The notes under the pieces: generated by a model
Told to the model about the DNA's origin: nothing
Seen by the model: only the letters and a program-made list of their open reading frames with translations
Databases searched by the model: none
Origin: Clostridiales bacterium
GTDB taxonomy: Bacteria; Bacillota; Clostridia; Lachnospirales; Lachnospiraceae
Assembly: GCA_021199255.1 (NCBI GenBank)
Contig: JAJQIK010000011.1
Span: 1 to 64,000 of the forward strand
Direction: 5' to 3'
DNA: 64,000 nt
Program-made: the position numbers and the translations under genes
Shown here: positions 54,682 through 62,939 of the stretch, piece by piece
Layout of the letters: each line of letters begins with the position of its first letter
Numbering within the stretch: the first letter of the stretch is position 1

Positions 54682-54692
54682 TCCGGTCTTTT
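54664..54692 (+). terminator. Terminator overlapping the GGEEF gene stop
   Basis: A perfect 9-bp stem (GACCGGATC at 54664-54672 with GATCCGGTC at 54680-54688) with a 7-nt loop is followed by TTTT. It includes the last codons and stop of the gene. Confidence 0.88.
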
Positions 54693-54816
54693 GATACCGT
54701 CCCTTTGGCCGCGCCCCTCTTAACCGTCTGCAGACCGTCCGCCCTATGCCGAATGTCCGCATGATTCTCTGTCATCTCTCATATAATTAGTAAAAATCAT
54801 TCTTGAAGGTATTCCC

Positions 54817-56664
54817 TTGAAACGTACCCTGACCTTAAAACAGTGGATCGCCGCTCTGGTTCTTCTGCTCGGCTTCTCCGCCGCCACCCTGTTCTGTTAT
54901 GTACAGAACCATGGGGACTCCCGGTTCGAAGCCTTTGCCGAAGAATTTTTGCTCAATGAATTACAGTCGAATCCTATTTATTTTCATTATTCCATACAAA
55001 ACCCGGATCCCTATGGAATCGATGAAGCCACGCTTGCCCTTCCTGTTTATCAGGCGGGAGAGGCAGCCAGTACCGTGTACAAACTATCCCAGGTAACCGC
55101 CGGGCTCCGCGCAATAGACAGCGGGACGTTAACAGAATCCAATCAATATCTGTACCAGCTTCTGGATTCCTATCTGACCGCCACAGCGCAGGCCGCTTCT
55201 TACCTCTATTTCTCAGAACCGCTGTCCCCCTCCTCTGGAACGGCCTCAGAGCTGCCCGTGCTTCTGGCGGAATACCGCCTCGACACCGTCGCAGACATCA
55301 AGCTCTACCTCTCGGTTCTGTCTCAGATTCCTGCTTACTTTGAGGGTCTGATTCTTTATGAACAGGAAAAGGCTTCCGCCGGACTGTTCATGTCGGACGA
55401 AAGCGCCGATAAGGTCATCGAACAGTGCATGAAGCTGATGGATGCCGAAGCGCTGCAGGAGGGCACGCATTTTCTGCAAATTACATTTACGCAGCGCTTA
55501 CAGGCTCTGGTGGAACAGGGTATGCTGAGCGAGGACGACGCTCTGGCTTATCAGTGGGAAAACGACCGGCTCTTAACCACAGTCGTGGCTCCCGCCTACG
55601 ATAATCTCGCAGATGAAATGACGCTGTTGAAGGGAAGCGGCAAAGCCATCGGCGGGCTGGCGCAATACGAGGGCGGTAAGGACTACTATCAGGCTCTTGT
55701 CCGACTGCAGACGGGTTCCGGACGGGATATAGGCGAAATCAAGCAACTACTTTATCAGGATTTACAGTTTCACTATGAATCTCTGGTTCAACTGCTGCGA
55801 GACGACCCATCCTTACAGGAACTGCTGACCCAGACGCCTGCTTTCCTGCCTGAATGGACGCCGGAGGAAATTCTCTCCTGTCTGCAGACCCGTATGCTGC
55901 AAGATTACCCTGCTCTGCCCACAGCCGACGGCGCAGACCGGATTGCCTGTCTTATCAAATATGTAGACTCCTCTCTGGAGCCCTACAGCGCCCCGGCGTT
56001 TTATATGACGCCGCCTGTGGATAATGTCTATGAAAATACGATTTATATCAATGCCATGGATCTTTCCGATGACCTGTCGCTTTTTACCACACTGGCGCAC
56101 GAAGGGTATCCCGGCCATCTCTATCAGACGGTATACAGTCAGTTATATTGGGAACAGACAGGCGTCACTCCACTCCGCAGCGTCTTATATTATGGGGGAT
56201 TTACAGAGGGCTGGGCGATGTATGTGGAGCTTGCCTCTTATGATTATGCCATCGAGCTTGTCTCCGACAGGCATCCGGAGGCCGCTTCCTATTATCAGGT
56301 ATGCAGGCTGGACCGCCAGATTCAGCTCTGCCTTTATTCGCTGCTGGATATCGCCATTCATTATGACGGCGCTTCGCTGGAGGATGTGCAGAAAATTTTC
56401 GCTTCCTTAGGCTCTCTGGACGACGACAGTATCCGCGCTATCTATAAATATATCGCCGAGGAACCCGTTAACTACCTGAAATATTATCTGGGATATTTAG
56501 AGATTATGGAACTAAAAAAACAGGCGGCCAACGTCTGGTATGAATCTGACCAAACGGCTTCCGCCTGCAATGATTCTGAATTTGTTTATCGCTTCCACCG
56601 CTTCCTGCTGGAGAACGGTCCCGCAGATTATGAAAGTCTCGCTTTACGGCTTACCTGCGACTGA
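54817..56664 (+). CDS. Exported DUF885-family metallopeptidase-like protein
   Basis: This is a 615-residue protein. The N-terminal hydrophobic segment (WIAALVLLLGFSAATLFCYV) is a signal peptide or anchor. The C-terminal half has the DUF885 metal motif AHEGYPGHLYQ (first His near residue 428) and then FTEGWAMYVE, which resembles the third ligand region of gluzincins. It is probably an extracellular peptidase; the substrate is unknown. The start codon is TTG at 54817, with GAAGG at 7 nt. Its 3' end overlaps the convergent MarR gene. Confidence 0.85.
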   Translation: MKRTLTLKQWIAALVLLLGFSAATLFCYVQNHGDSRFEAFAEEFLLNELQSNPIYFHYSIQNPDPYGIDEATLALPVYQAGEAASTVYKLSQVTAGLRAIDSGTLTESNQYLYQLLDSYLTATAQAASYLYFSEPLSPSSGTASELPVLLAEYRLDTVADIKLYLSVLSQIPAYFEGLILYEQEKASAGLFMSDESADKVIEQCMKLMDAEALQEGTHFLQITFTQRLQALVEQGMLSEDDALAYQWENDRLLTTVVAPAYDNLADEMTLLKGSGKAIGGLAQYEGGKDYYQALVRLQTGSGRDIGEIKQLLYQDLQFHYESLVQLLRDDPSLQELLTQTPAFLPEWTPEEILSCLQTRMLQDYPALPTADGADRIACLIKYVDSSLEPYSAPAFYMTPPVDNVYENTIYINAMDLSDDLSLFTTLAHEGYPGHLYQTVYSQLYWEQTGVTPLRSVLYYGGFTEGWAMYVELASYDYAIELVSDRHPEAASYYQVCRLDRQIQLCLYSLLDIAIHYDGASLEDVQKIFASLGSLDDDSIRAIYKYIAEEPVNYLKYYLGYLEIMELKKQAANVWYESDQTASACNDSEFVYRFHRFLLENGPADYESLALRLTCD

Positions 56665-57106
56665 CCGTTTCATAATTCTCCCGGAAAAAAGCGTGCAGCT
56701 TAATCAGGGCTTTCTCCAGAATCCGCTGTTCCTCCTCTGTCAGCTCGCCTACAACGGCCTCAATCATATCCTCATGGAACTTCTGGTGACGGAGAAAAGC
56801 CCTTTGGCCTTTCTCGGAAAGAGAAACCAGCACAACCCGCCTGTCCTCTTCGCTGCGGACTCTGTCTACATATCCCTTTTTTACCAAACTATTTACTGCA
56901 ATGGTGAGCGTTCCCGTGGTAACCTCCAGTGCTTTGGCAACACTGGTCATATTTCTGGCCGTATCCAGACCGATGGCTTCTATGACATGCATATCGTTAG
57001 TCGTCAAATCCTGATATTCTTCGGTACGAATCGCCTTTTCTTCTATGGTATTCACATTACGGAACAGCTTCACCAGCACTTCATTCAACGTACTACTAAT
57101 ATCCAT
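56651..57106 (-). CDS. MarR-family regulator, FabT-like
   Basis: This is a 151-residue winged-helix protein with NDMHVIEAIGLDTARNMTSV, a recognition region TGTLTIAVNSLVKKGYVDRV and the wing EEDRRVVLVSLSEKG. The N-terminal LVKLFRNVNTIEEKAIR resembles FabT, the repressor of fatty-acid synthesis genes in streptococci. Its promoter carries a TTTGA-N3-TCAAA operator, the FabT box type. No fatty-acid synthesis genes are in the window, so the targets must lie elsewhere or the resemblance is limited. GGAGAACAGAT precedes the ATG. Confidence 0.85.
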   Translation of the reverse strand: MDISSTLNEVLVKLFRNVNTIEEKAIRTEEYQDLTTNDMHVIEAIGLDTARNMTSVAKALEVTTGTLTIAVNSLVKKGYVDRVRSEEDRRVVLVSLSEKGQRAFLRHQKFHEDMIEAVVGELTEEEQRILEKALIKLHAFFRENYETVSRR

Positions 57107-57139
57107 ATCTGTTCTCCGGCCAATGCACTGTTTGAACTT

Positions 57140-57170
57140 ATTCTATCAAAAAATAGTTTGAACGTCAAAC
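57140..57170 (-). promoter_or_regulatory. MarR gene promoter with TTTGA-N3-TCAAA operator
   Basis: On the minus strand a -35 TTGACG (57168-57163) and a -10 TAGAAT (57145-57140) are 17 bp apart. The dyad GTTTGA-ACG-TCAAAC (57156-57170) covers the -35. This points to autoregulation by the MarR protein. Confidence 0.75.
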
Positions 57171-57183
57171 AATTTGAACGCAT

Positions 57184-57624
57184 TTATCTGTATTCTTCCA
57201 GCATACTGTCCAGATATCCCCTGTCCCATAGAAGAATCCGCAGTTTCTTAGCCGCTTCTACCGCCGGAGCCGTAAAATATTGATTTGTCATGACTGCGCC
57301 CACCATACAGTCGTAATAATCTCTGCCGCCATAAGTGCGCAAGACCGTCTCTACGCCCACCGGGTCATGATATCGTTTACACTGGACAGCATAACTCACG
57401 CCGTCTTTTTCCGCCAGAATATCAATGCCGAAGTCGCCGCTGCCGCGGGTCACCTCTACCTCCACAAAGCCCTGCCTCTCCAGCAGATCGGCACAAAACC
57501 GCTCGAAGTCATGTCCTTCCATCCCATCCATCAGGCTGGTTCTGCGGGAATGGACGCGGCGGTACAGAATCACTGTAACCGCCGCAAGCAATATAATCGT
57601 CAATGAAATAAGCAGTATTATCAT
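57184..57624 (-). CDS. Membrane-anchored Mrr-type restriction endonuclease-like protein
   Basis: This is a 146-residue protein. One N-terminal membrane helix (IILLISLTIILLAAVTVILY) is followed by a Mrr_cat nuclease fold with helix GHDFERFCADLLERQGF and the catalytic D-QxK pattern in GDFGIDILAEKDG and YAVQCKRY. The Mrr family cleaves DNA, often methylated, but a membrane-tethered single-domain form has no settled role. ATG 57624 has GGAG at 10 nt. It starts 6 bp after the alpha-galactosidase stop, so the two are co-transcribed. Confidence 0.82.
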   Translation of the reverse strand: MIILLISLTIILLAAVTVILYRRVHSRRTSLMDGMEGHDFERFCADLLERQGFVEVEVTRGSGDFGIDILAEKDGVSYAVQCKRYHDPVGVETVLRTYGGRDYYDCMVGAVMTNQYFTAPAVEAAKKLRILLWDRGYLDSMLEEYR

Positions 57625-57629
57625 GTCTG

Positions 57630-58952
57630 TCACTCTCCAGGAAACGTTACATGGTATGCCGCAACGCCATGGGCGGGAACCGCAGCCTGAATCTGCCCGT
57701 CGACAGTCTCCGTCCTTGTCTGATTCCAGATATCAGACAAGACAACGCGGGCTCCCGCTTTTTCAGGGTCAAGCTCCGCAAGGGACAAGGAAAGCTCTCT
57801 CGTCTCATCGCTCAGGTTAAACAGGGCAACCGCGGTTTCCCCTGTTTTGCTGTCGGTATTTTTCCATACCGCGCAGGAGGCATCGCGCACAAGCTGCACG
57901 CCCCTGCGGTTCTCTCCCAGCAAGGAAAGCAATTCTCTATTGGTCAGCAGTCCCAGAGTCCAGTCGTCCAGCTTTGTCAGCTCCGCCCCGGCCATCAACG
58001 GAGAACGGAACATACACCAGAGGGTCATCATCGTCTTCTGTTCCTCTTTGGTCAGCCGACTGTCCCGCTCCTGCCCGAAGCCCTTGCCTATTTTTCCTAT
58101 GGGCAGCATATCGCAGTCCGGGAAGCAGCCCTCCCTGACATGATCCTGCCAGAGCTCGCAACGCCCGAACATCTCCTTAATCAGTTCCCAGCTATCCCAG
58201 AAATCATCTGTAATACGCCACATATTCGCATACCTGCAATACTCCCATGCCCGGTCGATATGGGCAGGCCCCGGCGATAAGCTCAGGACAATCTCTCTGC
58301 CGGTTTTCTCCACGGCACGGTGCAGCATCCGGATTTCCTCCCAGCCGGAAAAGGGCATCTGTGAAATCCCTCTGTAAAGCCAACTGTCGCAGATATCGTC
58401 ACACTTGATAAAATCAACGCCCCAGTCCGCATAGAGGGAAAGAATCGAATCATAATAGGCCTGTCCCTCCCGCGTATGCCGAACCCCGTACATATCGGGA
58501 TTCCAGCCGCAGATAGAAGAGGGATCGGCTATCCTGTCCGCCGTCACCTCCGCACCCGCCACCTTACAGTGGTTATGCGCCGCCTGCCGGGGAATACCGC
58601 GCATCATATGAATCCCGAACTTCAGACCCAGACTGTGAATATAATCCGCCAACGGCTTGAAGCCCCGCCCGCCGACAGAGGACGGGAAACGCCTGGGGGA
58701 TGGCTGGAACCTGCCGTATTCGTCCATTTCATTATCCCCAAAGGGAATATACTGATACTCTCCCCGTCTTGTTCCCGCATCATTGGAATACCATTCAATA
58801 TCCACCACAATATATTCCCAGCCATATTCCTTCAGGTACTTTGCCATATAATCCGCATTGGCTCTGACCTGCTCTTCCGTAACGGCAGTATCATAATAAT
58901 CATAGCTGTTCCAACCCATGGGCGGCGTGACCGCGAATGTATTCTTATCCAT
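57630..58952 (-). CDS. GH27 alpha-galactosidase-like glycoside hydrolase
   Basis: This is a 440-residue protein without signal peptide, so it is cytoplasmic. The GH27 landmarks are PPMGWNSYDYY at the N-terminus, the nucleophile Asp in DFIKCDDICDSW and the acid/base Asp in WRITDDFWDSW. A C-terminal beta-sandwich follows. The likely substrate is alpha-galactosides, although beta-L-arabinopyranosides are also used by some members, which would fit the arabinose genes nearby. GGAGACGAA precedes the ATG. Confidence 0.88.
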   Translation of the reverse strand: MDKNTFAVTPPMGWNSYDYYDTAVTEEQVRANADYMAKYLKEYGWEYIVVDIEWYSNDAGTRRGEYQYIPFGDNEMDEYGRFQPSPRRFPSSVGGRGFKPLADYIHSLGLKFGIHMMRGIPRQAAHNHCKVAGAEVTADRIADPSSICGWNPDMYGVRHTREGQAYYDSILSLYADWGVDFIKCDDICDSWLYRGISQMPFSGWEEIRMLHRAVEKTGREIVLSLSPGPAHIDRAWEYCRYANMWRITDDFWDSWELIKEMFGRCELWQDHVREGCFPDCDMLPIGKIGKGFGQERDSRLTKEEQKTMMTLWCMFRSPLMAGAELTKLDDWTLGLLTNRELLSLLGENRRGVQLVRDASCAVWKNTDSKTGETAVALFNLSDETRELSLSLAELDPEKAGARVVLSDIWNQTRTETVDGQIQAAVPAHGVAAYHVTFPGE

Positions 58953-59416
58953 TTCGTCTCCTTCTGCCCGGCTTCTCCCAATCGGGCGCCCTGCTCATGC
59001 CGCCGCATATCCGCCCACGCGGGAGGGATTCCTGCACATATTTGGCATGGCTAACGTGTTGCTTTCATTATACTGATAACTGCTGACAATGGCAAGAACA
59101 CTTTGCGGCCTGCGCCCGCCGCCTCTACCCTGCGCAAGGTGTTTCCTTCTTCTCTTTTCTGTCCCCGCCTCCGGGCGATGCGCTTCGCCAACTCCAATCT
59201 GCGTCCGCTATTTGACAAAACCAAGTATATCGGAACAGATGTAAAGTAACTACCAGCGCTATGTAAAATCTCCGTATAATTTGTCTCTTCCGTTTTTTAA
59301 ATTTTTTTTATATTTTCTTTCTTTTTTCTTTCGAGTTTTGACACATCTCATTCACATTTCCCCTTTATAGTAATAACTGTATTAAGGAAGTACCCCTCAA
59401 CGAACTTAATTACATA
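58953..59416. other. Intergenic region upstream of the GH27 gene
   Basis: No gene was recognised in these 464 bp. The left part is GC-rich and the right part has long pyrimidine tracts. TTGACA occurs twice on the plus strand (59212-59217 and 59337-59342), without a well-placed -10. It must contain the minus-strand promoter of the GH27 gene, which I could not assign. Confidence 0.4.
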
Positions 59417-59518
59417 TTAAAAGAAGTCGCCGGTGCTGATTCGGCGCCGACCGGCTTCGGCTAACCATAACAGCTCCGTCCAAAGCGGATGTTCTGTTGA
59501 CATATATTGAGTAAACAT
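59417..59518 (-). CDS. Possible small protein of 33 residues
   Basis: The ORF encodes MFTQYMSTEHPLW..., a short aromatic and charged peptide ending ISTGDFF. It is supported by a very good ribosome binding site (AAGGATAGAA before the ATG) and by position in an otherwise empty gap downstream of spmB. No membrane helix or known family is seen. A GC-rich inverted repeat within its last codons (GCCGGT...ACCGGC) followed by CTTCTTTT could be a terminator. Confidence 0.4.
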   Translation of the reverse strand: MFTQYMSTEHPLWTELLWLAEAGRRRISTGDFF

Positions 59519-59538
59519 TTCTATCCTTCTCACACACA

Positions 59539-59573
59539 GGAAATGGCGCCCCCAAAAGGAGCGCCATTTTCCT
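59539..59573. terminator. Hairpin downstream of spmB
   Basis: GGAAATGGCGC (59539-59549) pairs with GCGCCATTTTCC (59561-59572), with one bulged base. The tail is T-rich only on the plus strand (CCTTT). On the minus strand it lies between spmB and the small ORF and may act as a weak terminator or protect the message end. Confidence 0.45.
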
Positions 59574-59653
59574 TTGCAGCGATATTTTTCTGTCCTGTCG
59601 TCACCGGCCATGCGGCGCAAAGCCTCTCCATGCGGTACCTTTCCCGCCGATGT

Positions 59654-60187
59654 TCAGGCGGCCATCAGCCCTGCCAGCAGAATACTGGCCGCAATGCCCG
59701 CAAGCGTAGAAAGCAGCGCCCCTTTCAGCGTATATCTCGTCCTCGTCACCTTAGCCGCCAAAAAATAAACAGACATGGTATAAAAGATTGTTTCGGTGCA
59801 ACTCATCATAATAGAAGTGGTCAATCCGATCAGGGAATCCGGCCCGTGATTCTTAAAAATATCAAGCACCAGCCCTGTGGCGGCGGAAGAGGAAAACATT
59901 TTAATCAGGATTAACGGCACCAGCTCCGAAGAAAACCCAAGCCGCTGCGTAACGCCGCTAAACAGCCCGCCCACAAAATCCAAAAAGCCAGAGGCTCTCA
60001 AAACCCCTACTGCCACCATCAGGCCGATTAAAGTAGGCATAATCTGAATAACCGTATGGAAACCGTCCTTCGCGCCCTTAATAAAGTCCTCATAGACATT
60101 GCAGCGATTGGCAATTCCATATGCCACGATATAAAATATAATTACGGGAATAACAATGTTGGAAATATTTGATAATACAGAAACCAT
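59654..60187 (-). CDS. spmB: Spore maturation protein B
   Basis: This 177-residue membrane protein has the length of SpmB. A nucleoside-recognition (gate) domain holds IKGAKDGFHTVIQIMPTLIGLMV and SSAATGLVLDIF. It is needed for normal spore core dehydration in Bacillus. ATG 60187 follows AGAGGG at about 10 nt; a GTG-initiated extension to 60232 is less likely. A perfect hairpin AGGCGGCG/CGCCGCCT (60205-60228) sits just before. spmA, normally directly upstream, is absent. Confidence 0.9.
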   Translation of the reverse strand: MVSVLSNISNIVIPVIIFYIVAYGIANRCNVYEDFIKGAKDGFHTVIQIMPTLIGLMVAVGVLRASGFLDFVGGLFSGVTQRLGFSSELVPLILIKMFSSSAATGLVLDIFKNHGPDSLIGLTTSIMMSCTETIFYTMSVYFLAAKVTRTRYTLKGALLSTLAGIAASILLAGLMAA

Positions 60188-60272
60188 ACCCGACAGCCCT
60201 CTTGAGGCGGCGCGCAGATACGCCGCCTGCACAAGCTTCTTTATAAAAGGTATGCGGGAATGGGGGAAAATA

Positions 60273-61541
60273 TTATTTTCTGCTATTGATTACGCCTGCT
60301 GCAGTTACGCCAAATACTGTAATCGCCAGTTCTCTCCAGGTGAAGTAGGAATGATTACTAGAATGTTCCATGGTGACATAATACCACAGATACGGGTAAG
60401 CAGATACAAGCAGAATCATCCAAGTACCCCCCCCCCCTAAAAGAAATTCCTTATTTTTTTTTCTTATATTTTTCATGATGCCATATAAGAAATACGCAGC
60501 CAAACAAATCAACACAAGCCACAGAACCTCTTTATTGCAGACATCCCAATTGTATCTTATCGTTTCAAGCAAACTCTGTTTTCCGCTAAAATGTCCACTT
60601 CGGAATTTTAATTGATCTACGGCTTGCGCAATCACATTTTCTTCCGTAAACACCGAAGCAATCACCCACTTGGACGCCCACATTCCCACATAACCAACGC
60701 CCCATGAAACTGTGTAGAAGCATACGTCCTTGAACCCCTTCTTAACAGAGCTAAGACATTCCCGGCTGGAAGCCAAGTATCCAATCAAGGGAACCGCCAG
60801 CGTAATAAAAGGATAGGTCAAAAAATCAAAGTAAGCGGTGAGAATACCTGTCAGCAAGAAAATATAATTGCGCTTCCTATCCCCTATTCTTTTCCCTGCA
60901 GTAAATATCGCAATCAACGCAAACATAGTCATATAAAAGCAAGGCGAATATTGCAAAGACGTGAATAGGGTCACCGGCGACAGAAAAATATACATCGCCC
61001 AAAACGGAATCAACAGTCTCTTATCCTCAGATTTTGCCAGGATATAAATAAAAACAAATACCAGCGCGAGCTGAAAAATCATATTAATCTGCCGGATATC
61101 CCCATAATCAAACAAGCAGAGCAGGGGTCTTAGAATAATCTGATAACCATGCCAGTACCTTCCATAACTCGTTATCTGATAATTATTATTGGCCATGGCA
61201 ATCACCTCATAAAGCGATTCCATTGGGTTGATATCATGACCATCCCGCAACACCTCTGTCTTCGTCGCCAACAGGATATCCCGAAGCCCATCGTCTGTCG
61301 TCGTATATGTGACATTCAGCATCAGACCGTCCGTGTAATTATCCAACATTGTCTCTGATATGGACTCCCACACATGCCTGCCCAATCCCTCGTTATGCAG
61401 AATAATGGAAGATTCCCAGACATTTTCGCGTATCCATCTATCAGGTATCAGATAGGTAACTGCCAACGCCGCCACACCCAAGAATGCGCACAGTCCTACT
61501 ATAATCAATTCATAAAACAACAATTTTGCAATCTTTTTCAA
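60273..61541 (-). CDS. Polytopic membrane protein of unknown function with G11 tract
   Basis: This is a 422-residue protein with about nine or ten membrane segments and a large extracellular loop after the first (residues 30-135). The topology resembles GT-C-fold glycosyltransferases or O-antigen-type membrane proteins, but no signature was recognised. Codons 369-372 are a run of 11 G (plus-strand C at 60427-60437), and a run of 9 A lies about 20 nt before it. Both are prone to slippage and would truncate the last two membrane segments. Base use is more AT-rich than in the neighbours. Confidence 0.7.
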   Translation of the reverse strand: MKKIAKLLFYELIIVGLCAFLGVAALAVTYLIPDRWIRENVWESSIILHNEGLGRHVWESISETMLDNYTDGLMLNVTYTTTDDGLRDILLATKTEVLRDGHDINPMESLYEVIAMANNNYQITSYGRYWHGYQIILRPLLCLFDYGDIRQINMIFQLALVFVFIYILAKSEDKRLLIPFWAMYIFLSPVTLFTSLQYSPCFYMTMFALIAIFTAGKRIGDRKRNYIFLLTGILTAYFDFLTYPFITLAVPLIGYLASSRECLSSVKKGFKDVCFYTVSWGVGYVGMWASKWVIASVFTEENVIAQAVDQLKFRSGHFSGKQSLLETIRYNWDVCNKEVLWLVLICLAAYFLYGIMKNIRKKNKEFLLGGGGTWMILLVSAYPYLWYYVTMEHSSNHSYFTWRELAITVFGVTAAGVINSRK

Positions 61542-61793
61542 CTTATCCGTCCAATTCTGACACTTTTATTTTTAAACCAAAAACTAAGCTTTTATGGTGC
61601 TAAGTCAGTCAGAATTTATCCTTCCTTATTTCAATATAAAAGTCCTGTTTTGAACCTCAACAAGTATAGCACGGGAAACCCGCCGCCGCAAGTATAAACG
61701 CCCTCAGCCTTGCACGCTCCGCCCTAAAGTAGTACAATAAATTATCGCAATCGCCGTATGGCAGCCCGGCAACACAAGTAAATGGAGATTAGT

Positions 61794-62939
61794 ATGAAAA
61801 ATCAAAATCTGATAACCTACCCTATACATGAAATCCCACACTGTAAAGTACACGGCAGAACTGTTCCCGGCTCTTCGCCGCTTCCTCTCTTCTTTAATGG
61901 AAGCGCTGTGGAAGTAAATGTGTCCGGCACAGAATTGTGGGTTAACCTTACAGTGGACTACACCATTCACGAACCCTGGATTACTTGTGAGATAAACAAA
62001 GAATTGATGAGCCGGCAGATGCTGATGCCCGGAACCTACGACCTCTGCCTGTTCCGCGGCATGAATCCCGCTACGGTTAAAAATGTCAGGGTAACCCGCG
62101 AGCTACAGGCAATGTCCGAGGATCCTTCCTGCTGTATTCTGATAAACGCCATTAAGACAGACGGCGCTTTCTCTCCTGTTGCGCCCAGGAAATACGTGCT
62201 GGAATTTGTGGGCGACAGCATCACCTCCGGAGAAGGCACTTACGGAGCCAAAGAAGATGTGGACTGGATTCCCATGTACATGAGTTACAGCCGCAATTAT
62301 GCCAAAATGACATCTGAAGCTCTGGACGCGGAAGCCTACCTGATCTCCCAGGGAGGCTGGGGCGTTCTGTGCGGCTGGGATAACAACCCGCACTCCAACA
62401 TTCCCTCCCGCTATGAAAAGCTCTGCGGCCTTTGCCAGGGGGACATCAACGGGCAGATGGGCGCCTTCAAGCCTTATGATTTTACATCCAGACAGCCCGA
62501 CGCGGTGATTGTGAATCTGGGCACCAACGACGCTTCCGCGTTTGACCAGCCCGCCTGGCATGATCCCATTACAGGAGAAATCTTTCAACAACGCCGGAAT
62601 GAAGACGGCACCTATGACGAAGCCTGCCTGCGGCGCTTTCAGAACGCCGTCATTGCTTTCCTGCAAATGCTGAGAAAGAACAATCCCCAGGCGCACATTG
62701 TATGGTGCTACGGTATGCTAGGCTGCCCTCTGTCTCCGGCAATCACCGACGCCATCTGTCAATACACCGCGCGGACAGGAGACGGCAACGTCAAATTTCT
62801 TCCGCTGCCGGACACCACAGACGAGACTGTCGGCAGCCATGCCCATCCCGGCCCCCGCTCCCATGCCAAAGCCGCTCAGGTGCTGACTGCATACCTGCGG
62901 GAATATCTGGGCTATCCAATCAAAACCGTTTTACCCTGA
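61794..62939 (+). CDS. SGNH/GDSL esterase (CE2-like carbohydrate esterase)
   Basis: This is a 381-residue protein. An N-terminal beta-rich domain of about 125 residues is followed by a SGNH hydrolase: nucleophile Ser in FVGDSITSGEG, Gly in the QGGWGV region, Asn in NLGTNDAS and His in GSHAHPGPRSH. The two-domain layout resembles CE2 acetyl esterases that remove acetyl groups from glycans. No signal peptide is visible. ATG 61794 has GGAG at 6-7 nt. Its 3' end overlaps the convergent gene by 28 bp. Confidence 0.85.
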   Translation: MKNQNLITYPIHEIPHCKVHGRTVPGSSPLPLFFNGSAVEVNVSGTELWVNLTVDYTIHEPWITCEINKELMSRQMLMPGTYDLCLFRGMNPATVKNVRVTRELQAMSEDPSCCILINAIKTDGAFSPVAPRKYVLEFVGDSITSGEGTYGAKEDVDWIPMYMSYSRNYAKMTSEALDAEAYLISQGGWGVLCGWDNNPHSNIPSRYEKLCGLCQGDINGQMGAFKPYDFTSRQPDAVIVNLGTNDASAFDQPAWHDPITGEIFQQRRNEDGTYDEACLRRFQNAVIAFLQMLRKNNPQAHIVWCYGMLGCPLSPAITDAICQYTARTGDGNVKFLPLPDTTDETVGSHAHPGPRSHAKAAQVLTAYLREYLGYPIKTVLP

